Part shown: positions 7,667-13,461 of the stretch, piece by piece
How the letters are laid out: every line of letters starts with the position of its first letter
Numbering within the stretch: position 1 is the stretch's first letter
Assembly: GCA_937877165.1 (NCBI GenBank)
Contig: CALEFO010000175.1
Location: 1 to 17,325, forward strand
Length of the DNA: 17,325 nucleotides
Direction: 5' to 3'
From: an uncultured Lachnospiraceae bacterium
Lineage (GTDB): Bacteria; Bacillota; Clostridia; Lachnospirales; Lachnospiraceae
Notes under the pieces: generated by a model
What the model saw: the letters and a program-made list of their open reading frames with translations, nothing else
What the model was told of the DNA's origin: nothing
Database searches by the model: none
Program-made: the position numbers and the translations under genes

Positions 7667-8048
7667 GCCTGCTATCCTCTGCCGCAGGTATCTGCGCCTT
7701 CTTCGGACTTAAGTTCCGTTCACTATGATACATTCCGGCATTCCGCAAAAGAAAAAGGAGCGCTCTTTCGATCTCATAATAACTGGCACCATCTGCCGAT
7801 CTGCGCCCGACGACTGCAATATCCGAACCGCTATCGAATTCCTTTTCATGCAGCCGATAGCTTTCATGAACAAGTCTCTTGATCCTGTGCCGGACAACGC
7901 TGTTCCCGACCTTCTTGCTGACAGAAATTCCGATTCTGTTCTGATCTGTGCCGTTCTTTCTTATATAAACGACCAGATATTTGTTGGCATAGGATTTCCC
8001 GAACTTATAGCATGTCCTGAAATCTTCATTTTTCCTGATTGATTCCAC
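7659..8048 (-). CDS. rnpA: ribonuclease P protein component
   Basis: RnpA is the protein subunit of RNase P, which helps the catalytic RNA bind and trim the 5' leader of pre-tRNAs. The 129-residue protein has the N-terminal KNEDFRTCYKFGKSYANKYL with the conserved Phe10 and Phe16, and the RNR signature in NSVVRHRIKRLVHE (49-62). The C-terminus beyond about 112 is a poorly conserved hydrophilic tail. The start is a GTG at 8048: no in-frame ATG exists upstream, and AAGGGGA precedes it by about 4 bases. The gene overlaps yidD by 8 bases at its end. Upstream it is separated from rpmH by 222 bases packed with stem-loops; the nearest ends only 16 bases before the GTG and may influence translation. 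Confidence 0.95.
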   Translation of the reverse strand: MESIRKNEDFRTCYKFGKSYANKYLVVYIRKNGTDQNRIGISVSKKVGNSVVRHRIKRLVHESYRLHEKEFDSGSDIAVVGRRSADGASYYEIERALLFLLRNAGMYHSERNLSPKKAQIPAAEDSRHD

Positions 8049-8064
8049 GAGTCCCCTTGCTGAG

Positions 8065-8090
8065 CCTGAACACTGTAATTATTGTTCAGG
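8065..8090 (-). repeat. stem-loop D, just upstream of rnpA
   Basis: Perfect 8-bp inverted repeat CCTGAACA (8065-8072) and TGTTCAGG (8083-8090) with a 10-base AT-rich loop. In the leftward transcript it ends a few bases before the rnpA Shine-Dalgarno. It is not followed by a T run, so it is not an intrinsic terminator. Confidence 0.75.
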
Positions 8091-8127
8091 ACATCTCGAA
8101 TTTTCTTACAAAAATCCTCGATGCCAC

Positions 8128-8154
8128 CGGTCAGGACCCCTCCGGGTCTGACCG
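8128..8154 (-). repeat. stem-loop C, rpmH-rnpA spacer
   Basis: CGGTCAG (8128-8134) pairs with CTGACCG (8148-8154), and ACCC (8136-8139) with GGGT (8144-8147). This gives an 11-bp stem with one bulged base at 8135 and a 4-base loop. It abuts stem-loop B with no base between them, which would permit coaxial stacking in RNA. Confidence 0.75.
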
Positions 8155-8214
8155 CATGGCAGTTTCCAACATGAATAGACTCGTAAACGATCTATTACGT
8201 TGGAAACTGCCATG
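8155..8214 (-). repeat. stem-loop B, 60-nt near-perfect hairpin in rpmH-rnpA spacer
   Basis: The outer arms CATGGCAGTTTCCAAC (8155-8170) and GTTGGAAACTGCCATG (8199-8214) are a perfect 16-bp inverted repeat. Inside, AATAGA (8174-8179) pairs with TCTATT (8191-8196) and TCGT (8181-8184) with ACGA (8187-8190). About 26 base pairs are therefore formed in 60 bases, with only small internal loops. No T run follows, so this is not a normal terminator. It could be an RNase III processing site, part of a structured RNA, or a small mobile palindromic element. Confidence 0.85.
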
Positions 8215-8238
8215 TGCTGAACAATTACATAACACAAA

Positions 8239-8258
8239 GGGCCGCATTGCTGCGGCCC
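8239..8258 (-). terminator. stem-loop A after rpmH, possible weak terminator
   Basis: Perfect 8-bp stem GGGCCGCA (8239-8246) with TGCGGCCC (8251-8258) and a 4-base loop, 13 bases past the rpmH stop. In the leftward direction it is followed by TTTGTGTT, an interrupted T tract. That suits a partial terminator leaving more L34 than RNase P protein message, but read-through must occur unless rnpA has another promoter. Confidence 0.5.
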
Positions 8259-8270
8259 CTGGAGCAGTGA

Positions 8271-8408
8271 TTAAACAGTCAACTGCTTTCTTCCCTTTGC
8301 TCTTCTTGCTGCTAAAACCTTACGTCCGCCAGCACTAGCCATTCTTGCACGAAAACCATGCACCTTGGAGCGCTGTCTCTTCTTCGGCTGAAATGTCATC
8401 TTTGCCAT
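8271..8408 (-). CDS. rpmH: 50S ribosomal protein L34
   Basis: L34 is a tiny basic protein of the large ribosomal subunit. The reading frame of 45 codons plus stop begins MAKMTFQPKKRQRSKVHGF, continues with the hallmark RARMASAGGRKVLAARRAKGR and ends KQLTV. The ATG at 8408 has a strong AAAGGAGGTG (8418-8427) 9 bases upstream. The family is usually 44 residues, and the internal Met at residue 4 is a less well-spaced alternative start. It is the first gene left of oriC, transcribed away from it from a consensus promoter about 200 bases upstream. Confidence 0.96.
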   Translation of the reverse strand: MAKMTFQPKKRQRSKVHGFRARMASAGGRKVLAARRAKGRKQLTV

Positions 8409-8417
8409 TGTTCGCTA

Positions 8418-8427
8418 CACCTCCTTT
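8418..8427 (-). promoter_or_regulatory. rpmH ribosome binding site
   Basis: On the minus strand AAAGGAGGTG is nearly the full anti-Shine-Dalgarno complement. It lies 9 bases before the ATG at 8408 and decides that start over the Met three codons later. Confidence 0.85.
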
Positions 8428-8613
8428 ATTCGAAAATATCAAATTCATTCATCGCGTTGCCACAAAGCAGAGTCGGTTCTCATTCCATATATAATATAGA
8501 AGAAATTCCCCACACTTCGTATATGACCAGATCCAGTCATAGCTTCTCCACCTGCGGCTCACGATTCCATATACGCTTACTGATAACAGAATCGTTTTAC
8601 GAACAGCTCTCAT
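8428..8613 (-). other. rpmH 5' leader
   Basis: The stretch between the rpmH promoter and its ribosome binding site would be a leader of nearly 200 bases, long for so small a gene. A 6-bp inverted repeat TATGAC/GTCATA (8522-8527, 8536-8541) and an AT-rich patch near 8487-8502 are visible. The latter could hold a second -10. No known riboswitch or ribosomal-protein leader was recognised. Confidence 0.4.
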
Positions 8614-8643
8614 ATTATATGGTAGAAATGAGTGTACTGTCAA
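8614..8643 (-). promoter_or_regulatory. sigma-A promoter of the rpmH unit
   Basis: On the minus strand a perfect -35 TTGACA (8638-8643) and a perfect -10 TATAAT (8614-8619) stand 18 bases apart. Transcription would start near 8607 and run left through rpmH, rnpA, yidD, yidC and jag. The promoter lies about 90 bases from the first DnaA-box-like site of oriC. Confidence 0.88.
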
Positions 8644-8732
8644 CACCGGAAAACGTGATATTTCAAGGCTTTCCGGGCATTTTGGATCACCACCAGATAT
8701 TGAAAAAATAAATTTTTTTCTCCAACATTTGG

Positions 8733-8803
8733 TGTGCACAATCCATCCACAAAATGTGGATTTTGAAATATTTATCCACATTTTGTGGATAAATTGTGGA
8801 CAA
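8733..8803. promoter_or_regulatory. DnaA box cluster 1 with paired palindromes
   Basis: Six DnaA boxes or near-matches lie in 71 bases with alternating orientation. The core is an 11-bp perfect inverted repeat (8770-8780 and 8784-8794) holding two perfect boxes head to head with a 3-base gap. A degenerate copy of the same arrangement (7-bp arms, 8745-8751 and 8755-8761, 3-base gap) sits 29 bases to the left, centre to centre. Box 8795-8803 directly follows the core. Confidence 0.9.
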
Positions 8804-8871
8804 CCCGCGGTTTTAACGTGATTTTTTCAACACTGTATTTTCAAAACGCTGATTTCTGCGCCATTTTCGGG

Positions 8872-8902
8872 CGTGGATAAGATATCCACCAAGTTATCCA
8901 CA
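8872..8902. promoter_or_regulatory. DnaA box cluster 2
   Basis: A minus-strand box (8872-8880, one mismatch), a weak plus-strand site (8882-8890) and a perfect plus-strand box (8894-8902) lie close together. The first two form an inverted repeat GTGGATA/TATCCAC around 3 bases (8873-8889). A T-rich run follows at 8903-8935, which makes this junction a plausible place for strand opening. Confidence 0.8.
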
Positions 8903-8962
8903 TTTTCACATTTTGTCTCTTTTTTTTCGGATTTTCGCCACGAATGGCGCCAGATCCAGCGT

Positions 8963-8991
8963 TTGAAACTTCATTTGAATTATTATAAGAT
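8963..8991 (+). promoter_or_regulatory. candidate dnaA promoter
   Basis: TTGAAA (8963-8968) is followed after 17 bases by TAAGAT (8986-8991), with TATAAG overlapping it at 15 bases. The match is moderate. It would give a dnaA leader of about 300 bases running past the DnaA boxes at 9052 and 9251, which fits autoregulation by DnaA. Other promoters nearer dnaA cannot be ruled out. Confidence 0.3.
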
Positions 8992-9216
8992 AACATCTGC
9001 ACATCGAAGAAAGCCTTGAATTCAGCGCCTTTGCGGGAAATGGAAGCGGATTTATCCACATTATTCTTCCGCCTCTTATAAAGCCCAACTGTGAAAACGC
9101 GAATAACTTTTTCCGATATGCACATTCTGCACAGAATCAGCATGTGATGTAAAAACAGCGCCGAATCAGCTTTCCGGAATAAAAAGCTGCGGCATATCCG
9201 CACAGTGAACCGCAGC

Positions 9217-9234
9217 CTCCACAGCTTTGTGGAG
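9217..9234 (+). repeat. small hairpin in dnaA leader
   Basis: Perfect 7-bp inverted repeat CTCCACA/TGTGGAG with a 4-base loop, about 60 bases before the dnaA ATG and next to the near-consensus DnaA box at 9251-9259. The arms contain DnaA-box halves, so it may be a degenerate paired box rather than an RNA structure. Confidence 0.5.
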
Positions 9235-9295
9235 TCTTGAACGAACCTACTGTGGATAGAAAAGAGCAAGAAAGAGCGAGGGTAACATCAAAACC

Positions 9296-10660
9296 ATGAA
9301 TGTAGAAGATCTCAGGAACAATTGGAATGAAATCAAAGAGAACATCCGTGACATCTATCGTATTTCGGATGTTTCCTATAATACATGGATTCGGGATCTC
9401 AAGCTCGGCTCTCTCGAGCAGGATACCTTAAGCGTCTGCATTCCAAGCGATAATCCGCTTATGCTTTCTTATTATGAAAAGAAATACAAAGAGCCTCTTC
9501 AGGCTTCGATTTCCGAACAGCTCGATCACCCGGTAAGTGTCATTTTTGTTCTGAACAACGCACAGAAAACCGAAGAACAGGAAGAAGAAATTCAGAAGAA
9601 AACCAGCATCAGTCTGAAGGCTGAGGACGCCAATCTCAACGTGAAGTACCGTTTTGATACCTTCGTTGTCGGTGCCAACAACCGCTTCGCACAGTCTGCC
9701 TGTGTTGCCGTTGCCGAAACGCCCGGTTCCGTCTACAACCCTCTTTTCCTCTACGGAGGTGCAGGACTTGGCAAAACGCACCTGATGCATTCCATCGGAC
9801 ACTACATTCTGGAACAGAATCCGGATATGCGTGTTCTCTATGTCACAAGCGAACAGTTTACGAATGAAGTGATTGAATCCATCCGAAGCGGAAATGCGCA
9901 ATCGATGACAAGGCTTCGCGACAAGTACCGCACGGTGGATGTTCTTCTCATCGACGACATCCAGTTTATTATAGGAAAGGAATCCACACAGGAAGAATTC
10001 TTTCACACCTTCAACGAGCTGCACGCCGCAGGAAAGCAGATTGTTCTTTCCTCCGACCGCCCTCCGAAGGAAATGGAAACGCTGGATGAACGGTTCCGCT
10101 CCCGTTTCGAAATGGGCCTCATCGCTGACATTCAGGCACCGGATTATGAAACACGGATGGCCATTCTCCGGAAGAACTCCGAAGAGCAGCACCTTGCCGT
10201 GGAAGACGAAATTCTGGAATACATCGCAACCAACATCAAATCCAACATCCGTGAGCTGGAGGGTGCGTTCAACAAAATCATTGCCTATTCCAAGCTCAAC
10301 AATGTCGAGATCAATCTTACGATGGTGCAGGATGTACTAAAGGACATCATTTATCCGAATGCCGAGCACACGATTACTCCCAAAATGATCGCCAACATTG
10401 TCTGCGAACATTACGGCGTAAAGCTTTCCATGGTGGCCTCCCGCAAGAAGAATGCTGAATGCGTCATTCCGCGCCAGGTTATTATGTACATGTGCCGCGA
10501 ATATACCGATGCCACACTCGATTCCATCGCGAAGCTCCTGAACAAGAAGGATCACTCGACCGTCATGCACGGTGTGGATAAGGTCAAAGAGGATATGGAG
10601 AATAACGAGGAATTAAAGAACAACATCAACAGCATCAAGAAAAAGCTTAACATCCAGTAA
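9296..10660 (+). CDS. dnaA: chromosomal replication initiator protein DnaA
   Basis: DnaA binds DnaA boxes at oriC, forms an ATP-dependent filament and melts the origin. The 454-residue protein has domain I at about 1-85 and a short Glu-rich linker (about 91-100). The AAA+ core has Walker A GGAGLGKT (154-161), Walker B LLIDD (217-221), sensor I LSSDR (251-255), the arginine-finger box with R270 (RFRSR) and sensor II R319 (NIRELEG). The C-terminal helix-turn-helix domain has the DnaA signature ending DHSTVMHGVDKV (419-430), which reads the boxes. The ATG at 9296 is supported by domain I starting directly. The ribosome binding site is poor (GAGGG 13 bases away), so initiation may be deliberately weak. 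The gene is the first to the right of oriC. Confidence 0.98.
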   Translation: MNVEDLRNNWNEIKENIRDIYRISDVSYNTWIRDLKLGSLEQDTLSVCIPSDNPLMLSYYEKKYKEPLQASISEQLDHPVSVIFVLNNAQKTEEQEEEIQKKTSISLKAEDANLNVKYRFDTFVVGANNRFAQSACVAVAETPGSVYNPLFLYGGAGLGKTHLMHSIGHYILEQNPDMRVLYVTSEQFTNEVIESIRSGNAQSMTRLRDKYRTVDVLLIDDIQFIIGKESTQEEFFHTFNELHAAGKQIVLSSDRPPKEMETLDERFRSRFEMGLIADIQAPDYETRMAILRKNSEEQHLAVEDEILEYIATNIKSNIRELEGAFNKIIAYSKLNNVEINLTMVQDVLKDIIYPNAEHTITPKMIANIVCEHYGVKLSMVASRKKNAECVIPRQVIMYMCREYTDATLDSIAKLLNKKDHSTVMHGVDKVKEDMENNEELKNNINSIKKKLNIQ

Positions 10661-10672
10661 TGCCTGAAAAAG

Positions 10673-10685
10673 CCGCCAATGGCGG
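10673..10685. terminator. GC hairpin after dnaA, weak terminator candidate
   Basis: CCGCC and GGCGG pair around a 3-base loop, 12 bases past the dnaA stop. The T run (five T) lies on the minus strand to the left, so the element fits leftward transcription better than rightward. For dnaA messages it is followed only by AATTTCG. Confidence 0.3.
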
Positions 10686-10724
10686 AATTTCGTTGATAAA
10701 AAGAGAGCTTTTCCGCATGCATCC

Positions 10725-10760
10725 GGGCGCGCTGTCCACATTGGCGGCACGCCCCTTTTA
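10725..10760 (+). terminator. possible dnaA terminator
   Basis: GGGCG (10725-10729) pairs with CGCCC (10750-10754), plus GC with GC across one mismatch, around a 14-base loop. CTTTTATTT follows. The stem is imperfect and the loop large, so termination would be partial at best. Confidence 0.35.
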
Positions 10761-10761
10761 T

Positions 10762-10790
10762 TTGATAAGTAAAGGCTTTTTTGATACAAT
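10762..10790 (+). promoter_or_regulatory. dnaN promoter
   Basis: TTGATA (10762-10767) and TACAAT (10785-10790), each five of six consensus bases, are spaced by 17. Transcription would start near 10797, giving a leader of about 155 bases before the dnaN ATG. This lets dnaN and the genes behind it be expressed independently of dnaA. Confidence 0.75.
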
Positions 10791-10908
10791 CATTGAGGCT
10801 GTACACATTTGAACGGCGCCTATTACGAACTGCTACGATCCTTTTCTTTATAAGCGCCGAAGGCGCAAGTCAGAAGGGCAGGAAATTTCTGCATCCATTT
10901 TCTGCAGG

Positions 10909-10917
10909 ATATCCACA
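10909..10917 (+). promoter_or_regulatory. DnaA box-like site in dnaN leader
   Basis: ATATCCACA differs from the TTATCCACA consensus at one base. It lies inside the dnaN leader, 36 bases before the ATG. It may be part of a second DnaA-binding region or may tune dnaN expression. Confidence 0.5.
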
Positions 10918-10938
10918 CCGGAATGTGCCGCAGTACAG

Positions 10939-10944
10939 AAAGGA
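10939..10944 (+). promoter_or_regulatory. dnaN ribosome binding site
   Basis: AAAGGA lies 8 bases before the ATG at 10953 and fixes that start. The upstream in-frame ATG at 10923 has no such site. Confidence 0.75.
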
Positions 10945-10952
10945 CATTCATT

Positions 10953-12056
10953 ATGAAATTGCAAATCGAAAAAAATAAGCTCATCGCTGCTGTCAACATT
11001 GCCGCAAGAGCTGTTCCCAGTAAGACAACCATGTCCATTCTGGAATGCATTCTTATTGACGCATCAACAGAGAAAATTAAACTGATCGCCAACGACACAG
11101 AACTGGGAATTGAAACCGGCGTAGAAGGAACCATTCTTTCTCACGGAATCATTGCCGTCAATGCAGATATTTTTTCGAATATCGTAAGAAAGCTTCCCGA
11201 CGGAATCGTCAATATTTCTACCGACGGAGAAAAGGTTACGATTCAGTGTGAGAAAGCCAAATTCAATATTCTTGGGAAGGACGGTTCTGATTTTACTTAT
11301 CTTCCGGAAATTAACCGCGACTATGGCATTGAAGTTTCTCAGTTTACGTTAAAAGACGTCATTGCAAGAACAATCTTCTCGATCTCTTCCAGTGAGAGCA
11401 ACAAGATGATGACAGGAGAGCTGTTTGAAATTTGTGACAATGTTCTTCGTGTTGTTGCATTGGACGGACATCGAATCTCGATCCGTAAGGTAGAGCTGAA
11501 GCAAACCTACGAGAACCGCAAGGTTATCATCCCCGGCAAGACGCTTTCTGACATCAGTAAGATTCTCTCCGGCGACATGGACAAGATGGTTAGAATTTAT
11601 TTTACGGACCGCCATGCCCTGTTTGAATTTGATGACACCATCGTGGTATCCCGCCTGATCGAGGGAGAATATTTCAAGATTGACCAGATGCTGTCCGGCG
11701 ATTATCAGACACATCTTCGAATTAACCGTCAAGAATTCCTCTCCTGCCTTGACCGTGCCACTCTTCTTGTCAAGGAAGAGGATAAGAAGCCGATCATTCT
11801 GATGATTTCAGACACCACTGTCGAGTTGAAGATTAACACGACTCTTGGCAGCATGGATGAAACCATCACGATCGATAAAGACGGCGAGGACCTGAACATC
11901 GGCTTCAATCCGAAGTTCCTGATTGATGCGCTCCGCTCCATTGACGATGAAGAAATTGATATTTATCTTCTCTCTCAGCGAGCACCTGCCTTCATTCGTG
12001 ATGATAAGAACTACTGCTATCTGGTTCTTCCTGTGAACTTCATCAATATTGATTAA
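10953..12056 (+). CDS. dnaN: DNA polymerase III beta subunit (sliding clamp)
   Basis: DnaN dimerises into the ring that tethers DNA polymerase to the template and recruits repair proteins. The 367-residue product has the usual length and the three repeated clamp folds. It begins MKLQIEKNKL and has PSKTTMSILECILI near 22-35. It ends with the family-typical AFIRDDKNYCYLVLPVNF. The ATG at 10953 is preferred over an in-frame ATG 30 bases earlier. AAAGGA stands 8 bases before it, and all clamps start at this point. It has its own promoter and is followed after 90 bases by the S4-domain gene. Confidence 0.97.
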   Translation: MKLQIEKNKLIAAVNIAARAVPSKTTMSILECILIDASTEKIKLIANDTELGIETGVEGTILSHGIIAVNADIFSNIVRKLPDGIVNISTDGEKVTIQCEKAKFNILGKDGSDFTYLPEINRDYGIEVSQFTLKDVIARTIFSISSSESNKMMTGELFEICDNVLRVVALDGHRISIRKVELKQTYENRKVIIPGKTLSDISKILSGDMDKMVRIYFTDRHALFEFDDTIVVSRLIEGEYFKIDQMLSGDYQTHLRINRQEFLSCLDRATLLVKEEDKKPIILMISDTTVELKINTTLGSMDETITIDKDGEDLNIGFNPKFLIDALRSIDDEEIDIYLLSQRAPAFIRDDKNYCYLVLPVNFINID

Positions 12057-12081
12057 GAACGTATGAATCTCGTGGGCATTT

Positions 12082-12104
12082 CCTTCATTCTTCGGAATGA
12101 CAGG
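12082..12104 (+). repeat. UUCG-loop hairpin between dnaN and yaaA
   Basis: TCATTC (12085-12090) and GAATGA (12095-12100) pair around a TTCG tetraloop. CCT (12082-12084) pairs further with AGG (12102-12104) past one bulge. The loop is of the unusually stable class. No T run follows, so it is more likely a stability or processing element than a terminator. Confidence 0.6.
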
Positions 12105-12146
12105 GGCGATGAGGATTCATGCAGAAAGCATAACGAAGTAGAATTC

Positions 12147-12368
12147 ATGAATCAGATTACGATCAGAGATGAATTTATTAAGCTCGGCCAGGCATTGAAG
12201 CTGGCAGGCATCGCGCAGTCCGGTGTGGATGCCAAATACATGATTGAAGAAGGGAACGTGAAGGTCAACGGAGAAACGGAAACCCGCCGCGGTAAGAAGC
12301 TTTACGATGGTGATACCGTAGAAGCGGAAGGAAAAAGCTTCACCGTCTCCTCTTCCATGAAGAACTGA
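12147..12368 (+). CDS. yaaA: S4 domain RNA-binding protein, YaaA/RlbA type
   Basis: A 73-residue protein made almost wholly of one S4 RNA-binding fold. It contains FIKLGQALKLAGIAQSGVDA, then MIEEGNVKVNGE and TRRGKKLYDGDTVE, the pattern of the small gene found between dnaN and recF in Firmicutes (YaaA in Bacillus, also named RlbA, linked to ribosome assembly). The ATG at 12147 gives the family length. An in-frame ATG at 12063 would add 28 residues not expected from the family. Neither start has a strong Shine-Dalgarno; GAAGTAG is near the chosen one. The stop TGA overlaps the recF ATG by one base (TGATG), so the two are translationally coupled. Confidence 0.88.
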   Translation: MNQITIRDEFIKLGQALKLAGIAQSGVDAKYMIEEGNVKVNGETETRRGKKLYDGDTVEAEGKSFTVSSSMKN

Positions 12369-13459
12369 TGTATATTAAGTCACTAAGACTTGCGGATTAT
12401 CGCAATTATGAGAATCTTTCGATGGATTTTTCGGAAGGAACGAACATTTTTTATGGCGATAACGCGCAGGGAAAAACAAATATTCTGGAGGCTCTCTATC
12501 TGATTGCCACCACCAAGTCTCACCGTGGCGTTTATGACAAGGATTTAATCCGGTTCGGCTGTGAGGAGGGACATGTTCGGTGCGTCATTATTAAGGGCGG
12601 CATTGACTATCAAGTGGATCTTCATCTCCGAAAGGCCAGAGCAAAGGGCATTGCGATCAACGGTCAGAGAATCCATAGGGCATCTGAGCTGATCGGACTC
12701 CTTCACATCGTCTTCTTTTCACCGGAGGATCTGTCTATTGTCAAAGACGGACCTTCACAACGGAGACGTTTCATGGATATGGAGCTGTGTCAGCTGGACG
12801 AGTCCTATCTGTATGATCTGAATCATTACAACAAGGTGGTAGAGCAGCGCAACAAGCTTCTTCGACAAATTCTTGAGGTTCCGTCACTTGCAGCGACACT
12901 GGATGTGTGGAATGACCAGCTTCTGGAGTACGGAACAAAGATCATTCGGAGACGCCGGGCGTTCATGACAGATCTGAATGAGATGATTCGTGAAATACAT
13001 CTGAATCTATCCGGAGGAAGGGAGCATTTGTCTCTTTGCTACGAGCCGAATGTAACAGAGGATCATTTCGAAGAGGAGCTGCAAAAGGTCAGGGAGCGTG
13101 AGAAGTACATTGGCTCTACAGTGGTTGGACCGCATAAGGATGATTTTTCCTTCATCTGTGACGAAATTGATCTTCGCAAATTCGGATCACAGGGACAGCA
13201 GAGAACCTGTGCCCTTTCCCTGAAGCTTTCTGAACTGCAGCTTGTAAAGAAGCTGATCGGAGAAGAACCGGTTCTGATGTTGGACGACGTCCTGTCGGAG
13301 CTGGATACAAACCGTCAGAATTATCTTCTGAATTCTCTTGGCGGAATTCAGACCTTTATTACCTGTACGGGACTGGATGAATTTGTAAATCACCGTTTTT
13401 CCATTGACCGCCTTTACCGGATCTGTGAGGGAAGGGTTGTGGAAACGAATGAGGTATAA
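12368..13459 (+). CDS. recF: DNA replication and repair protein RecF
   Basis: RecF is an SMC/ABC-like ATPase that, with RecO and RecR, loads RecA at single-strand gaps. The 363-residue length is typical. Walker A is GDNAQGKT at 30-37, the ABC-type signature is in FGSQGQQR (about 272-279), and the Walker B/D-loop is VLMLDDVLSELD (302-313). The ATG at 12368 overlaps the stop of the S4 gene by one base and has no clear ribosome binding site of its own, so it depends on coupling. The final codon is followed after two bases by the gyrB ATG. Confidence 0.97.
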   Translation: MYIKSLRLADYRNYENLSMDFSEGTNIFYGDNAQGKTNILEALYLIATTKSHRGVYDKDLIRFGCEEGHVRCVIIKGGIDYQVDLHLRKARAKGIAINGQRIHRASELIGLLHIVFFSPEDLSIVKDGPSQRRRFMDMELCQLDESYLYDLNHYNKVVEQRNKLLRQILEVPSLAATLDVWNDQLLEYGTKIIRRRRAFMTDLNEMIREIHLNLSGGREHLSLCYEPNVTEDHFEEELQKVREREKYIGSTVVGPHKDDFSFICDEIDLRKFGSQGQQRTCALSLKLSELQLVKKLIGEEPVLMLDDVLSELDTNRQNYLLNSLGGIQTFITCTGLDEFVNHRFSIDRLYRICEGRVVETNEV

Positions 13460-13461
13460 TA

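Larger units (their letters stand above)
8700..9260. other. oriC: chromosomal replication origin (oriC), dnaA-upstream part
   Basis: This gene-free region between rpmH and dnaA carries many TTATCCACA-type DnaA boxes. Perfect boxes are at 8772-8780 (+), 8784-8792 (-), 8894-8902 (+) and 9052-9060 (+). One-mismatch boxes are at 8733-8741 (-), 8795-8803 (-), 8872-8880 (-) and 9251-9259 (-). Weaker ones are at 8743-8751, 8755-8763, 8882-8890 and 9125-9133. T-rich runs (8710-8720, 8903-8935) and an AT-rich patch (8969-8994) are candidate unwinding sites; which one opens cannot be told by eye. All genes diverge from here, as expected at a bidirectional origin. A small hairpin CGCCA/TGGCG lies at 8936-8949. 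Confidence 0.92.
10661..10952 (+). other. dnaA-dnaN intergenic region
   Basis: The 292 bases hold a GC-rich hairpin just past dnaA, a possible second terminator, a good promoter for dnaN, a leader with a perfect 5-bp GCGCC/GGCGC hairpin (10854-10866) and a near-consensus DnaA box (10909-10917). GGCGCC at 10815-10820 could pair with either arm of that hairpin. In Bacillus subtilis the matching gap is part of a bipartite oriC; whether that holds here is inference. Confidence 0.6.

Noticed and set aside
8358..8711. 117-codon plus-strand open frame across rpmH and its promoter
   Set aside because: It is antisense to rpmH and its control region, with no recognisable motif.
8841..9269. 142-codon minus-strand open frame in oriC
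   Set aside because: It runs through the DnaA boxes and has no family features or convincing ribosome binding site. The region is explained by origin function.
10923..10952. Upstream ATG at 10923 for dnaN
   Set aside because: No ribosome binding site, and it would add 10 unconserved residues. ATG at 10953 has AAAGGA at good spacing.
12063..12146. 28-residue N-terminal extension of the S4-domain gene
   Set aside because: The family is about 70 residues and starts just before the S4 fold. The extension region instead holds an RNA hairpin. It cannot be fully excluded.
13455..13460. Perfect TATAAT just before gyrB
   Set aside because: It is the end of recF plus its stop, one base from the gyrB ATG, with no -35 at proper distance. 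It cannot serve gyrB.
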